Shown: piece after piece, positions 1-7,309 of the stretch
Numbering within the stretch: the first letter of the stretch is position 1
Layout of the letters: the number at the start of each line of letters is the position of its first letter
DNA from: CAKZRD01 sp964549155
Lineage (GTDB): Archaea > Nanobdellota > Nanobdellia > Pacearchaeales > GW2011-AR1
Length of the DNA stretch: 15,545 nt
Direction: 5' to 3'
Assembly (NCBI GenBank): GCA_964549155.1
Contig: CAZJUG010000022.1
Location: 1 to 15,545 of the forward strand
Notes under the pieces: generated by a model
What the model was told of the DNA's origin: nothing
What the model saw: the letters and a program-made list of their open reading frames with translations, nothing else
The model's database searches: none
Translations under genes and position numbers: made by a program

Positions 1-1
1 C

Positions 2-2404
2 ACAACCTCCACATCAAACAATTGGAATGGAATCTATCTATACTCCAGCTCAAACTATAACACATTCTACAACACAACCCCCACATCAAATGGGGATAAT
101 GGAATCCTTCTATCCTCCAGCTCAAACAACATTTTCAATAATTTGGATTGTTATTCTAATTCTGTTACAGGAATATATTCAGATAACTGGGGTGCATCTA
201 CAAGAAATATTTTAGATTATAACAATTCCTTTGGAGAGATTGAATTTGCTTCGCTATCTCAGGATATATCTGGAGATATAAGATTTGGAGAGGGTTACAA
301 TATCAATATAGAGAATAATTCTGCTTATCTTAATTCCACTGCACTTCCTGAGCTGAATATTAGTGCGAATGTTACTTTATTAGATACTGGGATAATTGGA
401 AGCACAACTATCTTGAAAGATGGTGTTGAATGCTCTGATTGTGTTGTACTCTGGAATGAAAATGATGATTATACATTTAATGTTACGAGTTGGACGAATT
501 ATTCTATCGGCGAAGTATCAGACCCATTTGAGATTACAGAATGTAAAACATTAAATGAATCAGGAACATATACTTTGTTGAATAATCTAACTGCAGTTTC
601 AACTTGTTTGAATATAACTGCAGATGATGTTATAGTTGATGGTGGGGAGTATAGTATAATTGGAAGTGTTCACACTGTGGGAGTTTATGGAGTCTATGCT
701 TCTGGAGTAGACAATCTCACAATTAGAAATCTGAGAGTCACTGGTTTTTATGATGGTATCCGTTTAAACAATACAAATAATAGTTTAATTACTAATAATA
801 TTGCTTATAACAATACTGGACAGGATGGAATAGGGGTCTACAATCTTCTGAATAGTAATATAACAAACAATATTGTTTATAACAATGGGGATGATGGTAT
901 TTTCATAGGTGCAGGTTCAAACAGTAATAGGTTGATAAATAATACTGCTTATTTAAATCCTGCAGAGGGGTTGAGTACTGATGATGCACTAAATACCTAT
1001 ATAGCGAATAACAATGCCAGTTCTAATACAAATTTTGGAATACTTATTCAAGAGTCTAATAATAGTATAGTGATAAACAATATAGTCGATTCAAATGGTC
1101 AGGATGGGATTTCTATATACAAAAACTCTTCCAACAATTTTGTTGGGAACAATACAATAAATATGAATGGAACTTATGGGATAAGAATTTTTGATTATAG
1201 TAACAACAATACAATTGTGAATAATAGTCTGTCTAATCTTGGTGGGTATTCGATTTATGTTGTTTCAAGCTCTGATAATATTCTTAATAACATTGAGGGG
1301 AACATTTCTTCTAGTAATTGGAGTTTGTCGACGGGGAATGTCTTGATTTATAATAATTCTTTAGGGGAGGTGGAATTCTCACCTGTTGAGGGGGACTTGC
1401 CTGTAGAGATTAATTTCGGGGAAAGTTTGAACATCTCTTCTGGGAAGATTGAAGTTAGTGGGGAATTACTTGGAGAGAGTACGGGGCTGAATAGTTCTGC
1501 GAACATAAAATTCGTTGGGGCTTATAATTCTCAATATCCTTTGAGATATTTCAGAATGCTTGTAGATGGTGCTTTATGTGATTCTACAACTTCTCCTACA
1601 TGTATTAATTTCACAGGACTTAATGAAACTGAGGTAAGGTTTAATATTTCTAGCCTTGGAAATGGGATGATTTCATTGGGATTCTTTGCTGAGCAGGAAT
1701 CAAGTGTTTCTCTTGATAGTGGTTGGAATTTGGTTGCTATTTCCGACCCAAGGGCAGAGATAAATCCTTCGTCTGGTGGAGATTATAGAACTCTTTCTGG
1801 AGATGATGTTGATGTGAACATCACATTGTCTAAAGGATGGAATTTAATTGGTTATTCTGGATTGAATGAAAATGAGTTTGAAAGTATTGCAGAAGTTAAT
1901 GGAACTAATTGGACAGCTGCTTATTTGGCGGGAACTGTTCAGAAATACATTTCCTATTATGACAACTCAGAGAATTATACTGGATATAAGTTTACAGGGC
2001 TTCCTATCGCAGGACATAGTCCAAACGTTTCAAGGAATACAGGTTATTGGGTTTATTCTCATAGTGATGATCCTATCAATTTGACTTTGAGGGGTGTGGG
2101 AGAAGTGAGAACAGATTACACCTACAACTTGAGTAGTCTTTTGTTCAGGAATGAGAGTTCGGGGGAGGTTAGGAATATTAGTGGTGCTGTTAGTGATGGC
2201 TGGGCAGTAGCTTCTTCTGTAGACCAATTGGTGTGGGTGTATAATCCTACTGGTGTTGGACCATTGTGGAAGAAGATTCCCACAGATTCATCATTATGTT
2301 TAATCAATCCAGATGAATGGGTTTGTGAAGATTCTTTAAATTCTTGGAGTGGATACTTTGTAAATGGTGCGAGGGAAGGAATTAAGATGTTGGTGGTTGA
2401 GTAG
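2..2404 (+). CDS. Parallel beta-helix (NosD/PbH1-like) surface protein, 5'-partial
   Basis: The frame is open from base 2, so this is the C-terminal 800 residues of a longer protein; the TTG at 143 is internal, because the bases before it already encode beta-helix rungs (NGIYLYSSSN, NGILLSSSSNN). The visible part has two similar modules. Each consists of N-rich rungs of roughly 22-24 residues followed by a cap (YNNSFGEIEF near 232 and YNNSLGEVEF near 1370, each then continuing with INFGE/IRFGE-like sequence). After them comes a C-terminal region with two GWNL motifs (SGWNLVAIS, KGWNLIGYS) and ending in LVVE. It is rich in N-x-S/T sequons, which suits a glycosylated cell-surface protein. Right-handed beta-helix repeats are known from carbohydrate-binding or lyase-like surface proteins, but I see no catalytic signature. 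There is no C-terminal membrane anchor. The signal peptide would lie outside the window. Family call is secure; function is unknown. Confidence 0.85.
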   Translation, partial: TTSTSNNWNGIYLYSSSNYNTFYNTTPTSNGDNGILLSSSSNNIFNNLDCYSNSVTGIYSDNWGASTRNILDYNNSFGEIEFASLSQDISGDIRFGEGYNINIENNSAYLNSTALPELNISANVTLLDTGIIGSTTILKDGVECSDCVVLWNENDDYTFNVTSWTNYSIGEVSDPFEITECKTLNESGTYTLLNNLTAVSTCLNITADDVIVDGGEYSIIGSVHTVGVYGVYASGVDNLTIRNLRVTGFYDGIRLNNTNNSLITNNIAYNNTGQDGIGVYNLLNSNITNNIVYNNGDDGIFIGAGSNSNRLINNTAYLNPAEGLSTDDALNTYIANNNASSNTNFGILIQESNNSIVINNIVDSNGQDGISIYKNSSNNFVGNNTINMNGTYGIRIFDYSNNNTIVNNSLSNLGGYSIYVVSSSDNILNNIEGNISSSNWSLSTGNVLIYNNSLGEVEFSPVEGDLPVEINFGESLNISSGKIEVSGELLGESTGLNSSANIKFVGAYNSQYPLRYFRMLVDGALCDSTTSPTCINFTGLNETEVRFNISSLGNGMISLGFFAEQESSVSLDSGWNLVAISDPRAEINPSSGGDYRTLSGDDVDVNITLSKGWNLIGYSGLNENEFESIAEVNGTNWTAAYLAGTVQKYISYYDNSENYTGYKFTGLPIAGHSPNVSRNTGYWVYSHSDDPINLTLRGVGEVRTDYTYNLSSLLFRNESSGEVRNISGAVSDGWAVASSVDQLVWVYNPTGVGPLWKKIPTDSSLCLINPDEWVCEDSLNSWSGYFVNGAREGIKMLVVE

Positions 2405-2413
2405 AGGGGATTA

Positions 2414-2435
2414 AATTTTTTATACAGAAAAAATT
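2414..2435. terminator. A/T-tract inverted repeat between convergent genes
   Basis: An 8-bp perfect inverted repeat (AATTTTTT, 6-nt loop, AAAAAATT) gives a T-run on each strand just past the stop codons at 2404 (+) and 2448 (-). Archaeal intrinsic terminators are mainly U-tracts, so this could serve both genes. Its role is inferred from position and base composition. Confidence 0.5.
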
Positions 2436-2438
2436 AAA

Positions 2439-2458
2439 CTACAAACTTTAGTTTGTAG
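2439..2458. repeat. Perfect 8-bp hairpin over the 3' end of the protease gene
   Basis: The arms CTACAAAC and GTTTGTAG flank a TTTA loop. The loop contains the stop codon of the minus-strand gene (2448-2450). It may act with the adjacent A/T tract as transcript-end structure. Confidence 0.5.
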
Positions 2459-3233
2459 AAACTTTCAAAATTCTTTCTGGATTTTCTTTTAGTATTATTT
2501 TCCAATCTATCTTTTCATACTTTTTTAAGTATTCTTTAACTAAGTTATATCCTATTGTGTATCCTGTCCATAATGGATATTTTCCAGTTCCAAAAAATAT
2601 TTCACTATAATCTTTGAAATTGTTCTTATTGATTTTTTCTTTTATTTCTTTGAATATCTCTAGTGATTTCTGTTTTGAAATACTTTTTGTCCAAGGAGAT
2701 TGATTTTTCTTTATTATAAAATCTTTGAAGTTTTCTGCAATTCCCTCCAAAATTATCCAGTGACCTATTGGAGCATCTGGGAGAGCATATGAGGATAGTG
2801 CATGGGCAAGTTCGTGTACAATTGTTTCTTTTAGTTGTTCTTTCCATTTTCTAGTGAAATTTATAAAAATTAAAATTGTATTTTTCCAAGGGCAAAAACC
2901 ATTCACTCCGTTCATTTTTTCTATGACAAATTTATCAAATGTTGGAAACAAAAAGATATGGATATCTTTTTTAATATAGTCTTTACATTTTTTGAAAACT
3001 TCTTCAGATATTTTTTCTATCTCTTCATAGTATTCTTCTTTGTAAGAATAGTTTTGATTATCTCCTTCAGAATCTAAGATTAATCTTTTTAAGGTCATTT
3101 CCAGCCATTTCTTTTCAGAATATCCTGCAAATCCTATTCCTTTAATGTTTTTAATATTTTTCAAAATTTCTTTTATTGTTTTTTTAGGAGATTCTTCTAT
3201 ATGTAGATAATTATTTATATTGAAATTGTTCAT
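2448..3233 (-). CDS. DUF2268-type putative zinc metalloprotease
   Basis: 261 residues. The sequence contains HELAH at residues 140-144, the HExxH zinc site of gluzincin-type proteases. GHWIILEGIAENF follows at 157-169; one of its glutamates is the likely third zinc ligand. LWTGYTIGYNLVKEYL further on is typical of the DUF2268 family of predicted Zn-dependent proteases. There is no signal peptide or membrane segment, so it is probably cytoplasmic. It starts 15 nt after the stop of the GNAT gene and is probably co-transcribed with it. The last ten coding residues (ILKENPERIL) are encoded by a 30-bp stretch that recurs exactly at 10880-10909. The substrate is unknown. A peptidase-like role rests on the motif and not on any substrate evidence. 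Confidence 0.8.
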   Translation of the reverse strand: MNNFNINNYLHIEESPKKTIKEILKNIKNIKGIGFAGYSEKKWLEMTLKRLILDSEGDNQNYSYKEEYYEEIEKISEEVFKKCKDYIKKDIHIFLFPTFDKFVIEKMNGVNGFCPWKNTILIFINFTRKWKEQLKETIVHELAHALSSYALPDAPIGHWIILEGIAENFKDFIIKKNQSPWTKSISKQKSLEIFKEIKEKINKNNFKDYSEIFFGTGKYPLWTGYTIGYNLVKEYLKKYEKIDWKIILKENPERILKVSTN

Positions 3234-3248
3234 TTTTTCTAGAGATTT

Positions 3249-3671
3249 TTATATCTTCAAACTCATCCTATATTTATCTATCTTGAATCCCCATTTTTTA
3301 TATGCTTCTTGAGCTTGATTATCAGGATTTACATCAATTCTACAAACAGAGATATTTTTTTCTTTTAAAAATTCCAAAAATTTATCCTTAAGTTTTGTTG
3401 ATATTCCTCTGCCTCTAGAGTCATTTAATACAAACACCTCTCCTATATATCCTGTTTTTTCATACATATCTTCTTCAATTATTCCGCACAAATATCCAAG
3501 AATCACTTGATTTTCTATTGCTATGACTATAGATCCTTTTTCAAAGTATTCATTAAATTCTTCTAAAATAAAACTTTCATGTTTCTCAGATACACCATAA
3601 TCTTTATTAAATTCTATTTTAATTTTTTTAAACAGATCAAATTCTTCAGGTGTTGCAAGTTTTATTTCCAT
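3249..3671 (-). CDS. GNAT-family N-acetyltransferase
   Basis: 140 residues, a normal single-domain GNAT length. Motif A, which binds the acetyl-CoA pyrophosphate, is VFVLNDSRGRGIS at residues 79-91 with the R/Q-x-x-G-x-G/A pattern. Motif B follows as NPDNQAQEAYKKWGFK at 115-130, with the conserved asparagine, alanine and tyrosine. The fold predicts acetyl transfer from acetyl-CoA to an amine; the substrate cannot be read from the sequence. The start ATG lies about 25 bp from a TATA element, consistent with a leaderless transcript. It is first in a likely two-gene unit with the DUF2268 protease downstream. Confidence 0.85.
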   Translation of the reverse strand: MEIKLATPEEFDLFKKIKIEFNKDYGVSEKHESFILEEFNEYFEKGSIVIAIENQVILGYLCGIIEEDMYEKTGYIGEVFVLNDSRGRGISTKLKDKFLEFLKEKNISVCRIDVNPDNQAQEAYKKWGFKIDKYRMSLKI

Positions 3672-3692
3672 ATTAATTTGACTACAATAATC

Positions 3693-3700
3693 TATATAAG
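3693..3700. promoter_or_regulatory. Shared, near-symmetric TATA element for divergent genes
   Basis: The self-complementary core TATATA (3693-3698) lies 24.5 bp from the A of the minus-strand ATG at 3671 and 26.5 bp from the A of the plus-strand ATG at 3722. That is the standard archaeal TATA-to-start distance for leaderless genes in both directions. The 50-bp intergenic region has no other good box. Confidence 0.6.
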
Positions 3701-3721
3701 CTTTATTATTCTGTTAGATTT

Positions 3722-4684
3722 ATGAAAAATAAACTAGTAAATTTACTTTTAGATCATTCAATATCTCTAAGAGATGGAGATTTACTAATTGCAGATTATC
3801 AGACACATGCAAAAGATCTTATGGCTATTTTAGAGCAAGAAGTTAAACTCCGAAATGCAGAATTAATCCCCTTTGAAAGACCAGAAGCTATACAAACCAG
3901 TCATTTGGAGGAATTGGGGCAATTAGTTGAAAGAGCAACAGCGTATATTAGACTAGGTGGGGGGACTTATAGGTCTCCAATTGACAAGAACCAGTTGGAT
4001 CTACAAAGATTGGAAGGGGAAATAATGTTAAAACGTTGCGCTCTTAGATGGGTTTCTACACAATATCCTTCTAGAAATATGGCCCTATCATTAGGTATTC
4101 CTTATGAAGAACTCAGATCCCTTTATTTTAATTGTTGTTTTGTTGATTATAAAGAACAAAGAAAAAGGCAAGAAGAAATTGCTTCCAGATTCTCTGGATG
4201 TACTATTGAAATAAGATCAAAAGATACTAATATAAAATTTAAGACAGATGGGCATCCTCACTTTTGTGATGGTCGAATTAATATTCCTGACGGAGAACTG
4301 TTTTATGCCATAGATGCTAAAAAAACAGAAGGCGAAGTAACTTTTAGTATTCCAACAATTTTTGGAGGGGAGAGATTTAATCAAACCTGGTTAAAGTTCT
4401 CCCATGGAATGGTTATTGACTGGAAGTCTGATAATTCTTCCGGACTAAATAATCTCTTAAGTGTTGATGAATTTGCACCATATCTAGGAGAATTTGGTAT
4501 TGGGACAAATCCTCATGCGAGAATAACGGGGAATTCTTTTTATGATGAGAAAGTTGTAGGGACATTTCATTTAGCATTGGGGGCAATGTATCCTGGAATG
4601 GAGTCTAGGTTACATATGGATTTAGTAAAACAAATTCAAGGTTGTGAAATAAAACAGGATGGAAGAATCATCTATTTAACCTAG
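3722..4684 (+). CDS. M29-family (aminopeptidase T/AmpS-like) metallopeptidase
   Basis: 320 residues. The order and spacing of candidate metal and catalytic residues match M29 aminopeptidases: E192 in NIPDGE, E257 in GEFGIGTNP, H283 in GTFHLALG, Y290, H298 and D300 in RLHMDL. The E-to-E interval of 65, the H-to-Y interval of 7 and the HxD pair mirror the family's known E/E/H/Y/H/D set. M29 enzymes are broad, two-metal aminopeptidases. Many are near 400 residues, so this is a shorter form. There is no signal peptide. The ATG sits about 26 bp from the shared TATATA box and is likely leaderless. It overlaps the radical SAM gene tail-to-tail by 9 bp. A link to peptide maturation is possible but is suggested only by position. 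Confidence 0.8.
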   Translation: MKNKLVNLLLDHSISLRDGDLLIADYQTHAKDLMAILEQEVKLRNAELIPFERPEAIQTSHLEELGQLVERATAYIRLGGGTYRSPIDKNQLDLQRLEGEIMLKRCALRWVSTQYPSRNMALSLGIPYEELRSLYFNCCFVDYKEQRKRQEEIASRFSGCTIEIRSKDTNIKFKTDGHPHFCDGRINIPDGELFYAIDAKKTEGEVTFSIPTIFGGERFNQTWLKFSHGMVIDWKSDNSSGLNNLLSVDEFAPYLGEFGIGTNPHARITGNSFYDEKVVGTFHLALGAMYPGMESRLHMDLVKQIQGCEIKQDGRIIYLT

Positions 4685-5806
4685 GGTTTTTTCAAAGGCT
4701 CTTATTTGATGTTTTTCAATAAAAGGGCACTTGTCGACAGGATATTTTCTAAATTCTTCTAATGCTTTCAATCTTCTAGAGGATCCATAAACTTCTCTTA
4801 GGGGTTTGTCTCTAACATTATCATATACTTGCCCATCAAAGAATAAACAACATTTTACATCTCCGTTTGGCATTATTGTTAAAGTATTATCCCAACAAGC
4901 TCTTCCTTTATTATATATTTGATAAACAAAATCTTTGGATGTTTCCTCAACCTTCTTTTTTGCACCCGGAACCAAAATATGATCTAAAATAATTGTAACT
5001 CCTGTTTTTTCTGATTGTTCTTTTAACCTTTGAAGTATGCCTCCTCGTTTAGCTTCTTCCCATAATACATAGATTTGGTTTATTTGATTTTCTTCACCTG
5101 CAAATCTTCCAGATTGTCTTGGCATTACAAGACTCCAACTTTTCCCACCATATCTTGAAATAAATTTCGGGAATAAACTTAATTGGGGGATACTTTCAGG
5201 AGTAATAAGTGTAGTTAGGGATAGCTCTATCCCTGCATTCGCTATCGATTCAAGCCCTGTAAGTGTTCTTCTAAATGAGTCTTGCCCTCTTATTGAGTCA
5301 TTTGCTCCATCTAATCCATCCAACCCTATAGCAATACCATCAAGATAAGAAGAGACCTTGGTTAATAACTTCGGATTAATCGAAACTCCATTAGACAACA
5401 CAACTGTTCTAAGCTTTTGTTCTCTTGCAGTCATTATTACATCTTCTATTCCTTGTTTTAGAAAAGCTTCACCTCCAGACAAATCCACTCCAAGACCCCC
5501 CATTTCCCCAAATTCTCTCACAATCCTGGAAAGTTCAGCAGAATCCATCTCTTCTCTTTTTTGACTTCCTGCGTTGATATAACAATGTTTGCAGGCAAGA
5601 TTACATTCATAAGTAGTATGCAAAATTAAGGTTTTTACGGGAGGATTTGTTGTTTGAACAGCTTCTTTTTCTACTTCACTAGAGAAAGGAATTTCTGTAA
5701 GATAACTATTTCTAATGTCATATACAAATATTTTACTATCTATCTTGATAAATTTCACTCTGCCTTCTAGTCGGAGCCTTTCAAAACCTCGAAAAGGAGA
5801 ATCCAT
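4676..5806 (-). CDS. Radical SAM protein with SPASM/twitch-like C-terminus, candidate RiPP maturase
   Basis: 376 residues. CNLACKHC at 68-75 is the canonical CxxxCxxC motif for the [4Fe-4S] cluster that cleaves S-adenosylmethionine, and SGGE is at 110-113. The C-terminus has C304-x10-G315-x4-C320 (plus C319), the start of a SPASM auxiliary-cluster motif, and then only C360, so the SPASM region is short or twitch-like. The N-terminal extension (1-57, with FVYDIRNSYLTEIP) resembles the leading segment of many peptide-modifying radical SAM enzymes; a recognition element is possible but not provable here. Its ATG follows the stop codon of the two-core peptide gene with no spacer, so the two are almost surely co-expressed. 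Such enzymes make thioether or C-C crosslinks in precursor peptides; the actual chemistry is unknown. Confidence 0.85.
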   Translation of the reverse strand: MDSPFRGFERLRLEGRVKFIKIDSKIFVYDIRNSYLTEIPFSSEVEKEAVQTTNPPVKTLILHTTYECNLACKHCYINAGSQKREEMDSAELSRIVREFGEMGGLGVDLSGGEAFLKQGIEDVIMTAREQKLRTVVLSNGVSINPKLLTKVSSYLDGIAIGLDGLDGANDSIRGQDSFRRTLTGLESIANAGIELSLTTLITPESIPQLSLFPKFISRYGGKSWSLVMPRQSGRFAGEENQINQIYVLWEEAKRGGILQRLKEQSEKTGVTIILDHILVPGAKKKVEETSKDFVYQIYNKGRACWDNTLTIMPNGDVKCCLFFDGQVYDNVRDKPLREVYGSSRRLKALEEFRKYPVDKCPFIEKHQIRAFEKTLG

Positions 5807-6016
5807 TTACTCTACGGCATCATCAAGAGAAACACCGCAACTGCATGGCGGTCTCCAGAAGTGCACTTTCTCCCCAGATACTTTTGGAGAAACTGGTTCA
5901 GCTCTTACTGCTTCGCCTAGTTCTACACCGCAACTGCATGGCGGTCTCCAAGAATGCACCTCTCCTTGTTCATACATTGCTCCAGACTTTTGGTCTGTAT
6001 AGGTTTTTTTTACCAT
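5807..6016 (-). CDS. Two-core peptide, candidate RiPP precursor
   Basis: 69 residues. Two copies of VHxWRPPCSCGVxLxxAV occupy residues 20-37 and 51-68, exactly 31 residues apart. Only the variable positions differ (S/F, E/S, GE/DD). All four cysteines lie in the cores as CSC pairs (C27/C29, C58/C60), and both tryptophans sit in WRPP. Residues 1-19 form a short charged leader and 38-50 a linker; VE ends the protein. There is no signal peptide. The start ATG is 26 bp from a TATA box, so it is leaderless and first in the transcript. The stop codon abuts the radical SAM ATG. GC is about 49% over 5821-6000 by hand count, against about 28% in a nearby line of the maturase gene. Repeated cores beside a radical SAM/SPASM-like enzyme are the hallmark of multi-core RiPP loci. 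I do not recognise the family. A small metal-binding protein is the main alternative. Confidence 0.75.
   Translation of the reverse strand: MVKKTYTDQKSGAMYEQGEVHSWRPPCSCGVELGEAVRAEPVSPKVSGEKVHFWRPPCSCGVSLDDAVE
5832..5857 (-). repeat. 26-bp exact repeat, core copy 2
   Basis: Identical base for base to 5925-5950. It encodes the invariant WRPPCSCGV segment of the second core peptide; the flanking bases diverge. Confidence 0.9.
5925..5950 (-). repeat. 26-bp exact repeat, core copy 1
   Basis: Identical to 5832-5857, 93 bp (31 codons) away. It encodes the invariant WRPPCSCGV segment of the first core peptide. Confidence 0.9.
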
Positions 6017-6037
6017 AAAGTTTTAATAAAAAACAAG

Positions 6038-6046
6038 TTTATATAA
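6038..6046 (-). promoter_or_regulatory. TATA box of the peptide/radical SAM operon
   Basis: On the minus strand the box reads TTATATAAA, centred 26 bp from the ATG at 6016. It is followed by a T/A-rich start region, as expected for a leaderless archaeal gene. Confidence 0.65.
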
Positions 6047-6094
6047 CTATCTATCTTTTTGTTACTCCTAGAGAAGAACATCAAAATAGAAAGA

Positions 6095-6102
6095 TTTATT
6101 AA
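6095..6102 (+). promoter_or_regulatory. TATA-like box of the secreted-protein operon
   Basis: TTTATTAA is centred about 26 bp before the ATG at 6124. This spacing supports that ATG over the upstream in-frame TTG at 6109. Confidence 0.5.
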
Positions 6103-6123
6103 CCCGTTTTGTATGAAAATATT

Positions 6124-7260
6124 ATGGTGCTTGAACGAGTAAAGAAGGGAGTTAAGAAGGTCTTGCAATTGGGAGCTTTAGTCGGAGCAACAATGTTAAG
6201 CCCCCTAGATTCTTTTGCACATCAAGATCAGATACTAATCAGAAATTATATAAACTCCGAACTTGGTAGTTTGGCTATAAATCACCGAGAAGGTGCTACA
6301 GAAGGATACGATGCTTCTCCCCATGACTTTTTGTATGCAAAACCTCCGATGACAACATGGGCTCCAAAAATAACTACTCTTGTGGAAGGATATGAACTAA
6401 ATACTGATGGGAGAGATACTAATGCTGTAGCTTCTATAATTGCAGATTTAAGGGTGTTTATAGATAATTCTTCAGATATACAAGGGAATAATAAACTCTC
6501 TTTAGAGAGTAATACCAATGCTGTTTTTGGAGTGATGAATCCTGAGAGGCATTATGTTGGGGAATATATTGTTTTTGCAGATTATATTGGGGATGGCAGT
6601 GGCACGAATTTTCATGAAAAAAGGAATTTAAGAGACATCATTACTTCTTATGGAACCTGGTTTAATTGGCAAGGTCCAACAAATCTAAATATTCTAGCAA
6701 GCCAAACTAATGAAAATGGAGAGGTTAAGTTTGGCGAATACATTCATCACAGGGATTGGAACTCCTTCTATTTTCAACAACCTTCGGATGGTTCTGTTGC
6801 TGTCTCAAATGTTAGTGAAAGTGCGGCTGTGACAAATACACAAAGATTTGTTTATGATACAATGATAAATTCAACATTCAATGTCAAAGTTGATGCAAAT
6901 GAGGGAAGACATCTTCGGGGATTGGAGGTTGTTTTGCAAGATATCAATACGGGAGACTTCAATACAAACTCTTTTTCATTTCCGACAAATGCCCCATATA
7001 CTTATTCTTACGAGACGAATGTTGTTGGAGCTGCGGGAAGCAATTCTGTGAGGAATGTTGAGTTTGGAACAAACCAGTATGGTGTTTCCCTAACTTCAAA
7101 ATATTCCCCCTGGTTTGGAGAAGATACTATTGGGAATCCAGAAGCAACTCCAAATCCTGTTTCTCATGGAGGAAGCTCAACTTTAACAATAAATAAATAT
7201 ATAAATAATCCTTCTAACGATGCTAAAAGATTAAGATTTAAAGAATGGAGTACAGAATAA
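6124..7260 (+). CDS. Secreted protein of unknown function with C-terminal domain shared with its neighbour
   Basis: 378 residues from ATG 6124. A TTG at 6109 would add five residues but lies too close to the TATA-like box. The N-terminus is a signal peptide: lysine-rich VKKGVKK, a hydrophobic stretch, then a likely cut after DSFA. The body is rich in T, N and aromatic residues, with no enzyme motif that I recognise. The last 55 or so residues (YSPWFGEDTIGNP, then GGSSTLTINKY, then RLRFKEWSTE) match the end of the next gene, and both stop at the same point. The protein is probably exported and stays at the cell surface. It is first in a three-gene operon of exported proteins. The T/N-rich style recalls surface proteins of PVC-group and Omnitrophota-like bacteria, a hint of transfer that I cannot test. 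Confidence 0.75.
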   Translation: MVLERVKKGVKKVLQLGALVGATMLSPLDSFAHQDQILIRNYINSELGSLAINHREGATEGYDASPHDFLYAKPPMTTWAPKITTLVEGYELNTDGRDTNAVASIIADLRVFIDNSSDIQGNNKLSLESNTNAVFGVMNPERHYVGEYIVFADYIGDGSGTNFHEKRNLRDIITSYGTWFNWQGPTNLNILASQTNENGEVKFGEYIHHRDWNSFYFQQPSDGSVAVSNVSESAAVTNTQRFVYDTMINSTFNVKVDANEGRHLRGLEVVLQDINTGDFNTNSFSFPTNAPYTYSYETNVVGAAGSNSVRNVEFGTNQYGVSLTSKYSPWFGEDTIGNPEATPNPVSHGGSSTLTINKYINNPSNDAKRLRFKEWSTE

Positions 7261-7289
7261 TGGAAAAAATGATAACACTTGATTTATTG

Positions 7290-7298
7290 AAAGGAGGT
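7290..7298 (+). promoter_or_regulatory. Strong Shine-Dalgarno site
   Basis: AAAGGAGGT ends 11 nt before the ATG at 7310. It is the best ribosome-binding site I saw in the window and lies inside an operon, in contrast to the leaderless first genes. Confidence 0.7.
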
Positions 7299-7309
7299 TT
7301 ATTAACAAA

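Noticed and set aside
27..215. 62-codon plus-strand frame at the window start
   Set aside because: It lies over codons of the beta-helix gene in another frame; its repeated text comes from the repeated rungs.
5832..5950. Two 26-bp repeats as a short CRISPR array
   Set aside because: Only two units, in frame within a coding sequence, and no cas gene nearby.
5715..6002. 95-codon plus-strand frame with a repeated TPQLHGGLQ
   Set aside because: Antisense of the two-core peptide; the minus frame has the TATA box, the coupled maturase and the cysteine cores.
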